A stretch of DNA of 64,000 bases from Climacteris rufus (taxonomy: Eukaryota; Chordata; Aves; Passeriformes; Climacteridae): positions 1,037,093-1,101,092 of the forward strand of contig VZRZ01005132.1 of assembly GCA_013398175.1 (NCBI GenBank), read 5' to 3'. Within the stretch, counting starts at the first letter, position 1, and each line of letters begins with the position of its first letter. Both the position numbers and the translations under genes were made by a program. Below are positions 25,939 through 36,205 of this stretch, in pieces. The notes below the pieces were generated by a model. The model had not been told where the DNA came from and made no database searches. It worked only from the letters and a program-made list of their open reading frames with translations.

Positions 25939-26767
25939 TGTTACAATCCAGTTTTAAACACAGAGGAACAAAGAGAACTCTCTGCACACAAAGCTGGAGA
26001 TGTTTAAGGTTCGAAAATAATTCCAAGATGCGAGATTAAGACCAAACGAGATCAAATGATGGTGCCAAAAAGAATTGATGTATTTTATTTAANNNNNNNN
26101 NNNNNNNNNNNNNNNNNNNNNNNNNNNNNNNNNNNNNNNNNNNNNNNNNNNNNNNNNNNNNNNNNNNNNNNNNNNNNNNNNNNNNNNNNNNNNNNNNNNN
26201 NNNNNNNNNNNNNNNNNNNNNNNNNNNNNNNNNNNNNNNNNNNNNNNNNNNNNNNNNNNNNNNNNNNNNNNNNNNNNNNNNNNNNNNNNNNNNNNNNNNN
26301 NNNNNNNNNNNNNNNNNNNNNNNNNNNNNNNNNNNNNNNNNNNNNNNNNNNNNNNNNNNNNNNNNNNNNNNNNNNNNNNNNNNNNNNNNNNNNNNNNNNN
26401 NNNNNNNNNNNNNNNNNNNNNNNNNNNNNNNNNNNNNNNNNNNNNNNNNNNNNNNNNNNNNNNNNNNNNNNNNNNNNNNNNNNNNNNNNNNNNNNNNNNN
26501 NNNNNNNNNNNNNNNNNNNNNNNNNNNNNNNNNNNNNNNNNNNNNNNNNNNNNNNNNNNNNNNNNNNNNNNNNNNNNNNNNNNNNNNNNNNNNNNNNNNN
26601 NNNNNNNNNNNNNNNNNNNNNNNNNNNNNNNNNNNNNNNNNNNNNNNNNNNNNNNNNNNNNNNNNNNNNNNNNNNNNNNNNNNNNNNNNNNNTAGTTCTG
26701 TTAAACAGTTTTTGCTATAATCCTTCATAAAAAATGTTTAACCCATATAACACATCAGTCTCTCACA
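25939..26767 (-). mobile_element. LTR element in CR1 copy A, holding the assembly gap
   Basis: A foreign block splits CR1 between GATTGGATTGGTGGGC and TGGGCCCAGGGCAATTC. The block begins TGTTACAATCC and ends CTCTCACA (TG...CA) and is flanked by TGGGC on both sides (25934-25938 and 26768-26772), a 5-bp target-site duplication. On the minus strand AATAAA lies at 26084-26089, about 150 bp from the TG edge, as expected for the R/U5 end of an LTR, so the element is in minus orientation. Bases 26093-26692 are Ns. The real length, and whether the gap holds only LTR or internal retroviral sequence, cannot be told. A 5-bp duplication suits ERVL or some ERV1 elements. Confidence 0.72.
26093..26692. other. 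Assembly gap (600 N)
   Basis: Six hundred unresolved bases. The round number suggests an estimated or padded size. It lies wholly inside the LTR insertion at 25939-26767. Confidence 1.
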
Positions 26768-26902
26768 TGGGCCCAGGGCAATTCTATGAGGGTCAACAAG
26801 GTGAAGTGCCAGGTCTCGCCCTTGGGTCACAATCACTCATGCAACGCTACAGGCTTGCAGCAGGCGGAGTGGCTGGAAAGGTGCCTGGTAGAAAAGAACC
26901 TG
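26768..26902 (+). mobile_element. CR1 copy A, middle segment between two LTRs
   Basis: The segment continues the RT C-terminus of CR1 copy A. CAATTCTATGAGGGTCAACA encodes MRVN after the break, and TGGCTGGAAAGGTGCCTGG, AGAAAAGAACCTG corresponds to the CR1 stretch before the DLGVLV motif. It is followed directly by the second LTR, and its last six bases AACCTG (26897-26902) are duplicated on the other side. Confidence 0.9.
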
Positions 26903-27208
26903 TGTGGCAATAGCAGCAATAAAGACATGGCACACAGCTTGGTTTGTTGTGAGCAGAGAGCGAGCGAGCGAGCCCCGTTTATTGTCCTGTTCCCTTTTTA
27001 TATGGTATGAACCCAGGTAGATGGTTCGCTGGTGTCCAACCACCCGCTGCTATGNAGTATGTTTGGCTGGGCTCTACACCGCCCAATTCAAAACATATCA
27101 TACCCGGACTCACAACAAGAGGTGTTTTATCTTATTGTTTTTCATACCTTCCATGGAAAGAAGGACATTCACACAAGCAGCCCCAGGCAGCAACTTCAGG
27201 CTGCTACA
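26903..27208 (-). mobile_element. ERVK-like solo LTR with exact 6-bp target duplication
   Basis: This is a 306-bp LTR in minus orientation. Its edges are TGTGGCAATAGC on the left and AGGCTGCTACA on the right (TG...CA, near-matching inverted ends). AACCTG is duplicated exactly at 26897-26902 and 27209-27214; a 6-bp duplication is typical of class II (ERVK) integration. On the minus strand a TATA box (TATAAAAA, 26995-27002) is followed about 12 bp later by AATAAA (26978-26983), then a GCTC repeat (GCTCGCTCGCTC) and U5. CR1 reads straight through if the LTR and one duplication copy are removed. There is a single N at 27055. No internal retroviral genes are present, so it is a solo LTR. The retained CpGs suggest a younger insertion than the host CR1. 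Confidence 0.9.
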
Positions 27209-27548
27209 AACCTGCAGGTGTTGGTCAACAGTAGCTGAACACAAACCAGAGCGTGCCCAGGTGGCCAAGAAGGCCAGGGGCATCCTGGTCTCTATCAGCA
27301 ATAGTGGTCAGCAGGACCAGGGCAGTGATTGTCCCCCTGTACTCAGCACTGGTGAGATTGCACCTCAAGTAGCATGTTCAGTCCTGAGCCCTTCACTACA
27401 AGACATTGAGGTGCTGGAGTATTTCCAAAGAAGGGCAATGAAGCTGGTGAAGGATCTGATGAGGAGCAGTTGAGGGAGCTGGGCTTCTTTAGGCTGGAGG
27501 AGTCTGAAGGAAGACCTTATTGCTCTACACAACTACTTCAAAGGAGCC
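27209..27548 (+). mobile_element. CR1 copy A, 3' continuation (truncated)
   Basis: CR1 resumes after the ERVK LTR with CAGGTGTTGGTCAACAGTAG, then the frames for QVAKKARGILVSISNS (about 27254-27303) and DIEVLEYFQRRAMKLVKDL (about 27404-27460), and GRPYCSTQLLQR-like sequence. Recognisable sequence ends near 27548, before any CR1 3' untranslated region. The next 100 bp (27549-27654) match nothing I recognise. Confidence 0.88.
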
Positions 27549-27654
27549 ATTTTCTCCAGGAGGATGTTGATCCTCTGGCTCTCCTGCATGTTCTGTGTTT
27601 TGGCACTCTAGATGATCTATTCCATGACCTACCTGGGTACCAAGGTCAGACTGT

Positions 27655-28026
27655 TTAGACTGGAGAAGAGGAAGCTCAGGGGAGACTTTATCACCCTACA
27701 ATTACTTGAAAGGAGATTGTAGCAAGGTGGAACTCGACCTCTTTACCCAGGTAATTCACAACAGCACAAGAGGAAATGGCCACAAGCTGTGCCAGGGGAA
27801 GGTCAGGTTGGACATCAGGAAGAATTTTTACACTGAAAAGGTGGTTAAATATTGGAATGGACTGCCAAGATAAGTGGTGTAGTCACCAATGCTGGAAGTG
27901 TTCAGGAAATGACTGGATGTGACACTTAGTGCTATGGTTTAGTTGGCATGGTGGTGTTCAGTCAAAGGTTAGACTCAATCATCTTGGAGGTCTTTTCCGA
28001 CCTTAATTATTCTATGATTCTATGAA
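27655..28026 (+). mobile_element. CR1 copy B, 5'-truncated with intact 3' end
   Basis: It starts in the last codons of ORF2 (GACTGGAGAAGAGGAAGCTC) and repeats sequence already present in copy A at 27488-27548, so it is a separate insertion. It runs through the CR1 3' region (GGTTGGACATCAGGAAGAA, GCTATGGTTTAGTTGGCATG) and ends with CTTTTCCGACC and the terminal repeats ATTCTATGATTCTATGA. The 5' edge is approximate. Confidence 0.88.
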
Positions 28027-28067
28027 AGGGAAGAAGCCCCTCTTTACTGGTATATCTGATCTTACCA

Positions 28068-28836
28068 CTCAAGAAAGGGCCCATGGGAACCTCATGAGGT
28101 TTAACAAGACCAAGTAAAAGATGCTGTAGCTGGATTGGGGCAATCCCTGGTATCAATATAGCCTGGGGGATGAACAGATTGAGAGCACTCCTGCTGAGGA
28201 CTTGGGGGTGTTGTTGGATGAGAGGCTGGGCATGAACCAGCAATGTGCTCTTGCAGCCCAGAAAGCTAATTGTATCCTGGGCTCCATCAAAATAAGTGTG
28301 GCCAGGAGGGCAAAGGAGGTATTTCTTCCCCTCTAGCCCACTTTGGTGAGGTCCTACCTTGTGTACTGTATCCAGCTCTGCACAGAAAAGACATTAACCT
28401 GCTGGACTGAGTCCAGAGGAATCCACCAAGTTGACCAGATGGATGGAACATCTGAGGAAATGCTGAGAGAATTGGGTTTGTTCAGCCTGGAAAAGAGAAG
28501 GCTCCAGGCTGACATAGCTGGGGCCTACTAGTACCCAAAGGGATCCTGCAAGAATGATGGATGCTCTATTTACAAGAGCATGTAATAACAGGACAAGGGA
28601 GAATGGCTTAAAACTGAGAGTAGGTTTAGATTAGATATCAGGAGAAAATTCTTCTCTGTGAGGGTGGTGAGGCACTGGAACAGGTTGCCTAGATAAGATG
28701 TGGATGCCCTATCCCTGGAAGTGTTCAAGGCCAGATTGGATGGAACTCTGAGCAACCTGGTCTAGTGGTAGGTGTCCATGCTCACGGCAGTTGGAACTAG
28801 GTGATCCAACCCAAGCCATTCTCTGATTTTATAAGC
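28068..28836 (+). mobile_element. CR1 copy C, 5'-truncated
   Basis: A third CR1 in the same orientation. It begins in RT C-terminal sequence (AACCTCATGAGGTTTAACAA; the frame reads LMRFNKTK), passes GCACTCCTGCTGAGGACTTG, GGGGTGTTGTTGGATGAGAG, and VRSYLVYCIQLCTEKT (about 28346-28393; consensus VRPHLEYCIQ). It continues into the 3' untranslated part and ends near AACCCAAGCCATTCTCTGAT, a degenerate terminal repeat. Stops break the frame (for example at 28336). It is a different CR1 subfamily from copy B, judging by the 3' region (GGTTGCCTAGATAAGATGTG type). Confidence 0.88.
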
Positions 28837-29901
28837 CTTGAACCTGAATTGTGTCCACTGAATTGAAAATGTAAGTACAAACGTTGATACACATGCACAC
28901 ATCCATTTGTACTATGAATCACAGAACACTATTTCAATCAGTGAGATCAAACTCTTTAATTAGCCTGTGTCAATGAGTCTGAATTAAGAAAGTGAAGTCA
29001 TTATCCAACTAATAAACTTCGTAGCTAAAAGAAGAATATTGCCTTGAACTTTGCAAAGAGAAGCATGATGGCAAATTAGTTAAAAATTAGTGGGTTTATT
29101 TCTGACAGTCCAAGGAACAATTTGTTTTGATTCAACTTGCTTTTCCTATTTTCACTTGCCAGGAAGACAATCATGTGGACATTTGTGTTTAGATGTTCTC
29201 AGACTTCATTTGCTAGTAGAAGTTGCATGTGGTTTATACAAAAAGGAATATCAGATGCTTTTCAGATGTTGCTCTTACAGTGCTAAATACAAAGGTCATT
29301 TATTTTGTCCTTTGTCCCCATCTCCTCTCTTTGTAGAGCATCAGTACATACACTAAAACCAGCTAGATGTTCCCAGAAATATCTTTTCATCGTGTTTGGT
29401 CAAAGTCAAAGCAGAAGGCCGTGCATCATATGAAATATGCGGAGCAGGTAATATCTTAAGTAGAATGGAGATTTTATCTTGAGGGGTTGGTGGTGTTACC
29501 CATTTATATCAAATCTAGACAAATCCTCTGAAGTATCTCCAGAAAATATTTTAAAAATATCTGAGAACTATTTCACTTAAAATCTTTTTTACCTATGCAT
29601 AAAAAGGTAACAGAAGCCTATCTCAAAGTATTTCTGGCATTTTTGTCAAGTCAGTGAATACAATATGCAGCAGGAAAAAAAAGTAAGACCACGGCTAAAC
29701 TACTGAATTTTGTCTGTTATTATGGCCACAGAAGAAACATTAACATTTAAGCTACAGAAGTAATAGGTAACATTCATATAATCTATGGATAGATGAACCA
29801 CTCTGTGACCAAACAAATAAAAAGCAAACAACCCCCCAATCCACTAAAATGTAATAGTCTAGACGCTCTCTAAAGCATTATTTTAAAACAGAGGCGTCAT
29901 T
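28837..29901. other. Unrecognised AT-rich DNA
   Basis: No gene or repeat family was recognised. An 88-codon frame at 29090-29356 has no family features. Confidence 0.6.
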
Positions 29902-30068
29902 ATAAAAAAAAAAAAGAAGAGAGAGAGAAATGAGAAAGAAAGAAGGAAAGAAAGAAAGAAAAAGAAAGAGAAAGAAAGAAGAGAAAATATATTAAAATAC
30001 GAAGAAAAAATGAAAAGAAAACAAGAAAAAGAGATGAAATAAGGGAAGGAGAAGGGGGAAAGGAAAGG
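29902..30068 (+). repeat. Purine-rich (GAAA/GGAA) tract
   Basis: About 165 bp nearly all A and G on the plus strand. It starts with a 12-A run, then (GA)n, then imperfect GAAA and GGAA units, with a short ATATATTAAAATAC interruption at about 29988-30000. The minus-strand phenylalanine/serine-rich frames across it are artefacts. Confidence 0.93.
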
Positions 30069-33000
30069 TTGTATACAGTTAAACACATGATTTGTGGGCC
30101 TGGTGAGAATAAAAGGGAAGGAAAATTCCTTAATGTGAATTCTGGAGTTCACAGAGATTGGATATTTGATACAAGACTGAAAGCAGAGTTTTTTACTAAA
30201 AGCAATGTACTGAAGCATACTAGTAGCCTTCTCTTCTTAAACACTTCCATAGTCAATATCCTTTTCCTTGTAACTAATTCTGACTTTCGTTAATTCAGTG
30301 TTGAATGTCAGTCAGTATGACAAAAAAAAAGTTTATTTTCATCTCTGAAGTGTTATAGTCTTTTGTATATTATTTGATAAAAACAACAGAACTACAACAG
30401 TATTGTATAAATTACTGAGACTTGTCACTACATTTTTCTGCAAACAGTTCCTCATTAGGTGGCTACGCAAGGTTATGAAGCAGAGTTTGCCTTGCTTTCA
30501 ATTTCTTGCAAGGCACATTTGTATTTTATCAGCAGTGTCTGGAAAAGATATAACCCAAAATGTAATAAATTTTTTGTTGTTTATGTATTTCTCAGCTGTA
30601 ATTACAATAAGGACTCCTGACTGATTAAAGTATCAGCAAAGAGACTACCAGATAAAATTCAGCTGTAGTATCAGCTGGGATGTTTTTCTGTCTAAACTGA
30701 AGTTTATGGAAGCTTTAGTTCAATCTCCATGACAGTAACACATTAAAACTATGGAATCATTTAAGGTCTAGAATTAGGTTCTGTAGCAGAAATATAAAAC
30801 CATGGTCCAATAACATATAAAAGTGAATTAAGCTTTTTCTATCCTTTATTTGTCCTTATCCTTTATCCATTTTTACAATAATACTAAGAAAATGTCAGAT
30901 GAAGTTGCAGAGCAAGAAAATTGACATGATGCTTAAAAGGGCAATGTGATCCCTAAAGTTCATGACAGTAGTGTTCTTTCTGCTGGCCTTCTGATGTCTT
31001 ATGATTACATTAGCTCTTATATAAGGAAAAAGACAAAGTGTTTCTGCTTCACAGTTAGAATACCAAAAAAAAAGAAAAAAATAGCTGCAAGCAATAGTGA
31101 ACAAAATATCAAAGGAACCCAAAATATCTTTTAAAGTTTGGAATAACTAATATGGAGAATGCTGTGAATATGATGGGAAATTTTAATTCTTATTCAGATC
31201 TTACAGAAAACTTGTATTTCAAAGAATTATACCTTAAGCTGAACAATGAGGACAAAATTTGGCATCTATAACATGACTCCTTATTCATTTAATGTTGTCA
31301 TTACTCCTTTAATCTTAATCTTACTACCATACATTCTAAAAAGCTCATACCCTAGGGACTTAAAACCTTTTGTCCAGCTATGACAATGGTATCTACCTCA
31401 TCAGAAAACAAATATTAAGTAATATTACTTGGCCCCTAAGAGTATTGATGACTAGGTAACCCTAAGAGCATCAATTCATTCCAGAGTTAGATAGTCAGTT
31501 TGGCTGCTTTGTGCACTGATTAGTTAATGTGTAGCTACATTCAAGCAAGGATGTTCTGTAGGTAATATTGTCATAGAGTCTTCCAAAGTAATTAAACTGC
31601 ATGACCCACTTAGGTAAAAGTTCATTTTACATTCAGTGAAAATATACTTTCTCTTTTCTATTAGAAAATAAAAAGTAACAAAAACACAAATTCAGCACTT
31701 GGAACAAGTAGTCATAGCATTTGAAATAATTTAACAATGCTATTATTAAATATAAATTAATATTTATAGCTGAGCACAAATCAATCCTTCTAAAATTTTT
31801 CATGAATCTGCAGTTACTTTTGTTGAGCAGAATGAACTCAACTCTTAGAAATACTGTAGATCTGTAGCAGACTTAGAAGGTAGGTGACCACTAGTCATTA
31901 CCTAGTGACCACTAGGTAAACAAAAACACAGACAATTTTGATTTCACTTTTCAAAAAAATACTGTCTACCTAAAGTTTAAATTAATGAAAAAAGATATTT
32001 TCTTCTGTTAAGTAAAGCAAGGCCATATTTAAGATGGTATAAAAGCTTGAGAGAAATGACATGTATTTTAACTCTTACTTGGCTTCCTGTTATAACTCCT
32101 CTTCCCTTCTCTCTGTACACTAATGCTTTGCTATCCCCTCTGCCTCACAGTCATTTCTACCTGATTTTAGCTAACTATCTATTCTTCATTAAATAACATA
32201 TCTCTTCGGTTCTGGTTTGTATCTTGTGCTGGTTTCTCTAAATTAACAACACCTGTTTCATTCACTGTTTCTCTCTAATGATCTGTCTGTTGTGCCTCAG
32301 TTCATTATTTCCTCACTTTGTTTACAAGGACTATTGAGATTTCTAGTCATATTGTCACTTTATTGGATTTTTCCCTTATTATTTTACACAGATCTGTATC
32401 ACTTACTTATTATGTACAGACACTCCTTTAACTATCCTCTAATAATATTTTACACCTCATGCTCTTCTCAGTCCTCTCCTTTTATCCCTTTCCTCTCTCT
32501 CCACAATAAGAATCCAGTGTTCAGAATGGACTCTCTTTTCATTTCCTAACTTGCCTCCATGGACATTCAGAGAATGTTTCTCACCATAACTCCACTTAAA
32601 ACCTTTTCTTACCTAGGTCTGCCAATCCACAGCTCATAATCACAAAATGAGATCTGGTATGCTGTGAAGAAATGGATAAGTATACCTCGGTTTAATAAGT
32701 ATGTTCACCTACATTAAGCTGCACAGTACCAATTATTAAAATAAACTATGGACTTTTTAGCCCATCTGTTTTTTAGCTCATCTTTTTCCCCCCGCCAATA
32801 GCAAATTCATAATCTAAATCTCATGCGAACAAGAACCCACAGGCACTACTGGTTGCCTCTAATTTGTGTTTGTTTGTAATTTAAGCCGCATGAAATAAAC
32901 TGAACCTTACACTTGCAAAGCAAAGAGAATGCACTTTTTAATATGCAGATGTTTATTATTATTTTTCTGTCTTTGACAGTGAACTTAAAAAAAAAAAGAA

Positions 33001-33470
33001 ATTATAGTTCATAAGAAGTCATCATAGACAGTCTTGCTTTATGTAAATAAGACCTTTGGAACACTTGAGGAATTTTGCAGCAAAGTCATAATTTACTTCA
33101 AAGTGAAAGCTTTTTAAAAATTTAAATACATTACTTTTTTTTATTTTTTAAACGTAGAAATAAAGAAAAAGTCATTTATGAGAAATACTGAGACTCTGCA
33201 GATAGAAGATATTTTCACGACCTTCGAGCAAAGAATTTCTTATGTTTGTCAGAATGAATAGAATTTTTTAGCTTTTCAGAATTAGGAATGGAGTGATGGA
33301 AGATCGGGAAGCCTTGTCAGATTCCTGGTACTTCCTGTTTCCAACCAGGCTGCAAATAGGACAGGAAAAGCATTTTAATTGTTAAGTTTTGGCAAATTCT
33401 ATTCTACTTAAGGAAGAAAACTAGAAAATGTAAATATTTTATAGTTCTCAGGAAAAAGTAGAAAGGAAAT
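30069..33470. other. Unrecognised AT-rich DNA
   Basis: No coding region, RNA gene or repeat family was recognised. A small palindrome CCTAGTGACCACTAGG lies at 31901-31916, with GTGACCACTA repeated just upstream at 31884-31893. Bases 32080-32560 are pyrimidine-leaning on the plus strand and give open but non-family frames. Confidence 0.6.
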
Positions 33471-34371
33471 TGTCTTGGTTTAAGACAATTTAAGGGTAAC
33501 ACTCAAAAATGAGTTCTTTCCCCTTTTCTTCAACCAATTCGTTTCCTTCAATAAGGTATGAATATGAGTAGATATAAGTGAAAAAATAACAGTTTACTGC
33601 CAAAAAAACCAAACCAAAAAACAAACAAACAAACAAAAAAGCCACCAGTAAATAATCACAAGATCCAAAGGTGCTGTAGAGAGACCTAAAAAGGCAGGGT
33701 ACACCCATGTTCCCAAGATGGCAGCACCCACAGCCAACCTCATGGCCCAAAAGACAAAGGGAAAACGGCACCCATTTCACCCCCCAAGATGGCAATCCTT
33801 GCAGGCAACCCTGCAGTTCGGAAGACAAAAGAAATCTTCCTGGGAAGGTAGAAGCCTACAAATCAGTTCTAGTGGCAGATGGGAAGTGCTGGTATGTGTG
33901 GGGTCAGCTCCACCACCCACTGCTTGCTCCTGCCACCCGCTGCACTCCGCCAGTGTTGGTGCTGCTTTCTGAGCTATGGGTGTGTTGGGCAGGGAAGAAA
34001 CAGTCTCCCAGAACCCACATGGGGTGGTCCAGCCCGAGGAAGGCTCAAGTTTCACACTGCGAACAGAGTTTGGAAAATTCACTTTGAAACAGTTTCTGAT
34101 TGCGAAATGCATTTTTCTGAGTTGCAAGCCCAGATAAAAACCTCCCAAAACAACCTCCAACAAAATGGAGCCTCTGCCTTGAGCAAAAGCCATCACGCAA
34201 AAGAGAGCAAGCCCTGCTTCCAAGCTCTGAATTAAAAAGCCCAGGCAGCCCCCACGTTCTCTGCCCCCACCATTCTGTTTATGGCCATGGTGCTGGGTCT
34301 TAAACAGGCAGTAAAAATTTTTGGGCCCAGATAGTTATGGAATACAGCATTATTTTGGGTTACCCAGGACA
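33471..34371 (-). mobile_element. Solo LTR, avian ERVL-like, 901 bp
   Basis: The left edge is TGTCTTGGTTTAAGAC and the right edge is GGTTACCCAGGACA. On the minus strand this is TGTCCTGGGT...CCAAGACA, ends I associate with a common avian ERVL-type LTR. The flanking 5-mers GAAAT (33466-33470) and GTAAT (34372-34376) agree at four of five bases, consistent with an aged 5-bp duplication. The interior is GC-richer than the neighbourhood. It contains an A-rich (AAAC)n patch at 33600-33640 and two CCAAGATGGCA motifs (33712 and 33784; the core resembles YY1 sites) in a ~72-bp imperfect repeat. The 148-codon minus frame at 33777-34223 lies inside the LTR and is not a retroviral gene. Confidence 0.8.
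33600..33640 (+). repeat. A-rich (AAAC)n simple repeat inside the LTR
   Basis: AACCAAACC-AAAAAAC leads into four AAAC units, then AAAAAAG. It lies near the U5 end of the minus-strand LTR. Confidence 0.8.
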
Positions 34372-34665
34372 GTAATAGAGATTTCTCTAAGAAATATATG
34401 CCAACTCGGTAATTAATCTCAATATTCTCCTTCCAGGAGACAAAAAGTCCTACAGGCTTACAGTTAAGTAAAAACATTCTCAATTGGGACCTTCTTCACA
34501 TTCAATTACAAAATTTAAAGGTGAAGATGATAAGATGAAGAAGTAATTCATTACTGTTTGAAACAGGTGGTGAGAAATAGTCTGACCAGAGGGAACAAGA
34601 AGCACATTGGAGCTTTTTGTTTATGATTGTTCATTTAATTCATGCTTAGATTTTGGCTAACTCAG

Positions 34666-34812
34666 TGTTATGATCCAATGTATTGAGAGATGCCTCTATC
34701 CAAATTAGGGTGCCAATGAGACCATATGCTTAAGTCAATGGTACAGATTTTATTTAATAGTAAAATATGAGGGGGTAGGAGAGACGGAGAGAGAGAGAGA
34801 ATGAGAGGGACA
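34666..34812 (-). mobile_element. Possible LTR end fragment with GA-rich R region
   Basis: The left edge TGTTATGATCCAAT resembles the left edge of the gap-bearing LTR (TGTTACAATCCAGT at 25939). Both continue to a GGTGCCA motif (34713 here; 26061 there) and then TTTTATTTAA, which is AATAAA on the minus strand. Here that is followed by a GA-rich stretch (34769-34812). Spacing between these landmarks differs from the other copy, and no right edge or target duplication was found. It could be the U5-R end of a related, diverged LTR, or coincidence. Confidence is low. Confidence 0.35.
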
Positions 34813-35520
34813 GATTAAGCAGTTTCAGCTTCAGTTGAGTAATTTAAAATAATATATCCATATTTAATTTTATATCTCAGTATCACCACAAAGCACTTGG
34901 TTACTTAGGGATGATACCTAGTTCACCATCAGTGTGTCTGCAGAGCTTCTGAAAATGAGAGGTAGAACCTTCTGTATTTCCTTGTCATGTAAGAATGATC
35001 ACACATATTTTAGAGGAGCACATCTAGAAATGTAATATTTGTAAAAATATCTGATGAAACTTACATGCTCTTGACAGCTGAATAAGATTCTCTCCCTCAT
35101 CCCTGCACATAACACGGATCATTTCATCTTCTTTCAGTTTTGCACTTATTCCAGTGAGAGTTCTCTACCTCTTTGCAAAAGTAATATACAGACTCTAGAG
35201 AGTACAAAGTATGGTTATGTCATTCCTGTCTTCTCCTGAATTTAAAGAATCTATCCACAAAATTAGAGACATAATCTCGCTCTTCCATTAATTCACTGAA
35301 GACTGTGAATGCTACAGGCATCCCTTATGGGCTAAATCTTCAATCTGTAGAATTGTAAACGTAACAGATATGGTAGCCCATTTATAGGATAATAGGAAGA
35401 CACAGCTCACAGAGCCAGTGAAAAACATTCACCAGTTTACTCATACTCGTTGGTGTAAGGACATGATCTTACCTCAATTTTGTTGAACAAACTTTGTAAG
35501 TACAGACAGACTGTACTTGT
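34813..35520. other. Unrecognised AT-rich DNA
   Basis: No gene or repeat family was recognised. If the preceding fragment is a full LTR, its unrecognised U3 part would lie here. Confidence 0.55.
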
Positions 35521-35577
35521 TTTAGCCAATGGTTTTTTTTTTGTTTTAGCCAATTGTTTTTAGCCAATGGATTTCTA
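35521..35577 (+). repeat. Triplicated TTTTAGCCAAT motif
   Basis: TTTAGCCAATGG (35521), GTTTTAGCCAATTG (35543) and TTTTAGCCAATGG (35558) occur within 55 bp. The first two are separated by a T run. Each holds a CCAAT pentamer. It lies directly beside the LTR at 35585 but outside its target-site duplication, so it belongs to the host sequence. Slippage is a sufficient explanation. Confidence 0.85.
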
Positions 35578-35584
35578 AGATACA

Positions 35585-36205
35585 TGTGCTGGTTTGTATG
35601 TAACCCAATGGGGGAAATGAATCCCAAACAAACCTTGAGAGCAATTTTACATCAAAGTTGCAATTTAATAGAAGAGTTACAATAAATGCAGTAATACAGA
35701 AAGACTGACTTAAACCAACAGAGTCACAATAGAACCTGGCAGTGGTTGTGGTCCAGCTGGGATGATGGCTGCAGTCTTGTCGAGAGAGGTGGTCCAGTAG
35801 AAAAGGTCTGGTGCTCTTGTGGGAGCCCAGGTTCTCCGCTCAGACTCCAGTGGTGGTGGTGGTGTCCAGTCCCTGAACCAGGACACCTTACATCTGGTGG
35901 TACCTCTCCCTGGGCAGGGAGTTTCACAATCGAGTTGATGTAATCCTATGAGACATGGGATATTCCCAGGGGGGCATGGGGGGTTATCACAGTTGGGATA
36001 AGAAACAATACTGCACTTCACATGGTTTCGTCCTCTCAGCTTGTAGTCCCCACTTCACATGGTTTCCTCCTCTCAGCTTGTAGCCCGAGGGCTACCAGGT
36101 GTGTACTCAGCTACTGTGAACAACCCATTAAAAGTTCTTCAAGAAGTGATGTGGATGGTGATAGAATACAAATTTTGGTTATACCTCACAATGCAACCCA
36201 GGACA
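35585..36205 (-). mobile_element. Solo LTR, ERVL-like, perfect 5-bp duplication
   Basis: This is a 621-bp LTR in minus orientation. The left edge is TGTGCTGGTTTGTATG and the right edge is GCAACCCAGGACA (minus strand TGTCCTGGGTTGC...CCAGCACA). ATACA occurs directly outside both edges (35580-35584 and 36206-36210), an exact 5-bp target-site duplication as expected for ERVL-class integration. On the minus strand a polyadenylation-like ATTAAA (35664-35669) sits about 80 bp from the U5 edge. There is a 37-bp tandem duplication in U3 (36014-36087). No internal genes are present, so it is a solo LTR. The 103-codon minus frame at 35710-36021 is LTR sequence, not a gene. Confidence 0.92.
36014..36087 (+). 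repeat. 37-bp tandem duplication in LTR U3
   Basis: CACTTCACATGGTTTC plus the following TCCTCTCAGCTTGTAG occurs twice at 37-bp spacing (from 36014 and from 36051) with few mismatches. Duplicated U3 segments often mark enhancer duplications in retroviral LTRs. Confidence 0.9.

Noticed and set aside
26036..26730. Long frames of 224-230 codons on both strands
   Set aside because: They are almost entirely the run of Ns.
33777..34223. 148-codon minus-strand frame with a hydrophobic start
   Set aside because: It lies wholly inside an LTR, matches no retroviral protein, and LTRs of this type are non-coding.
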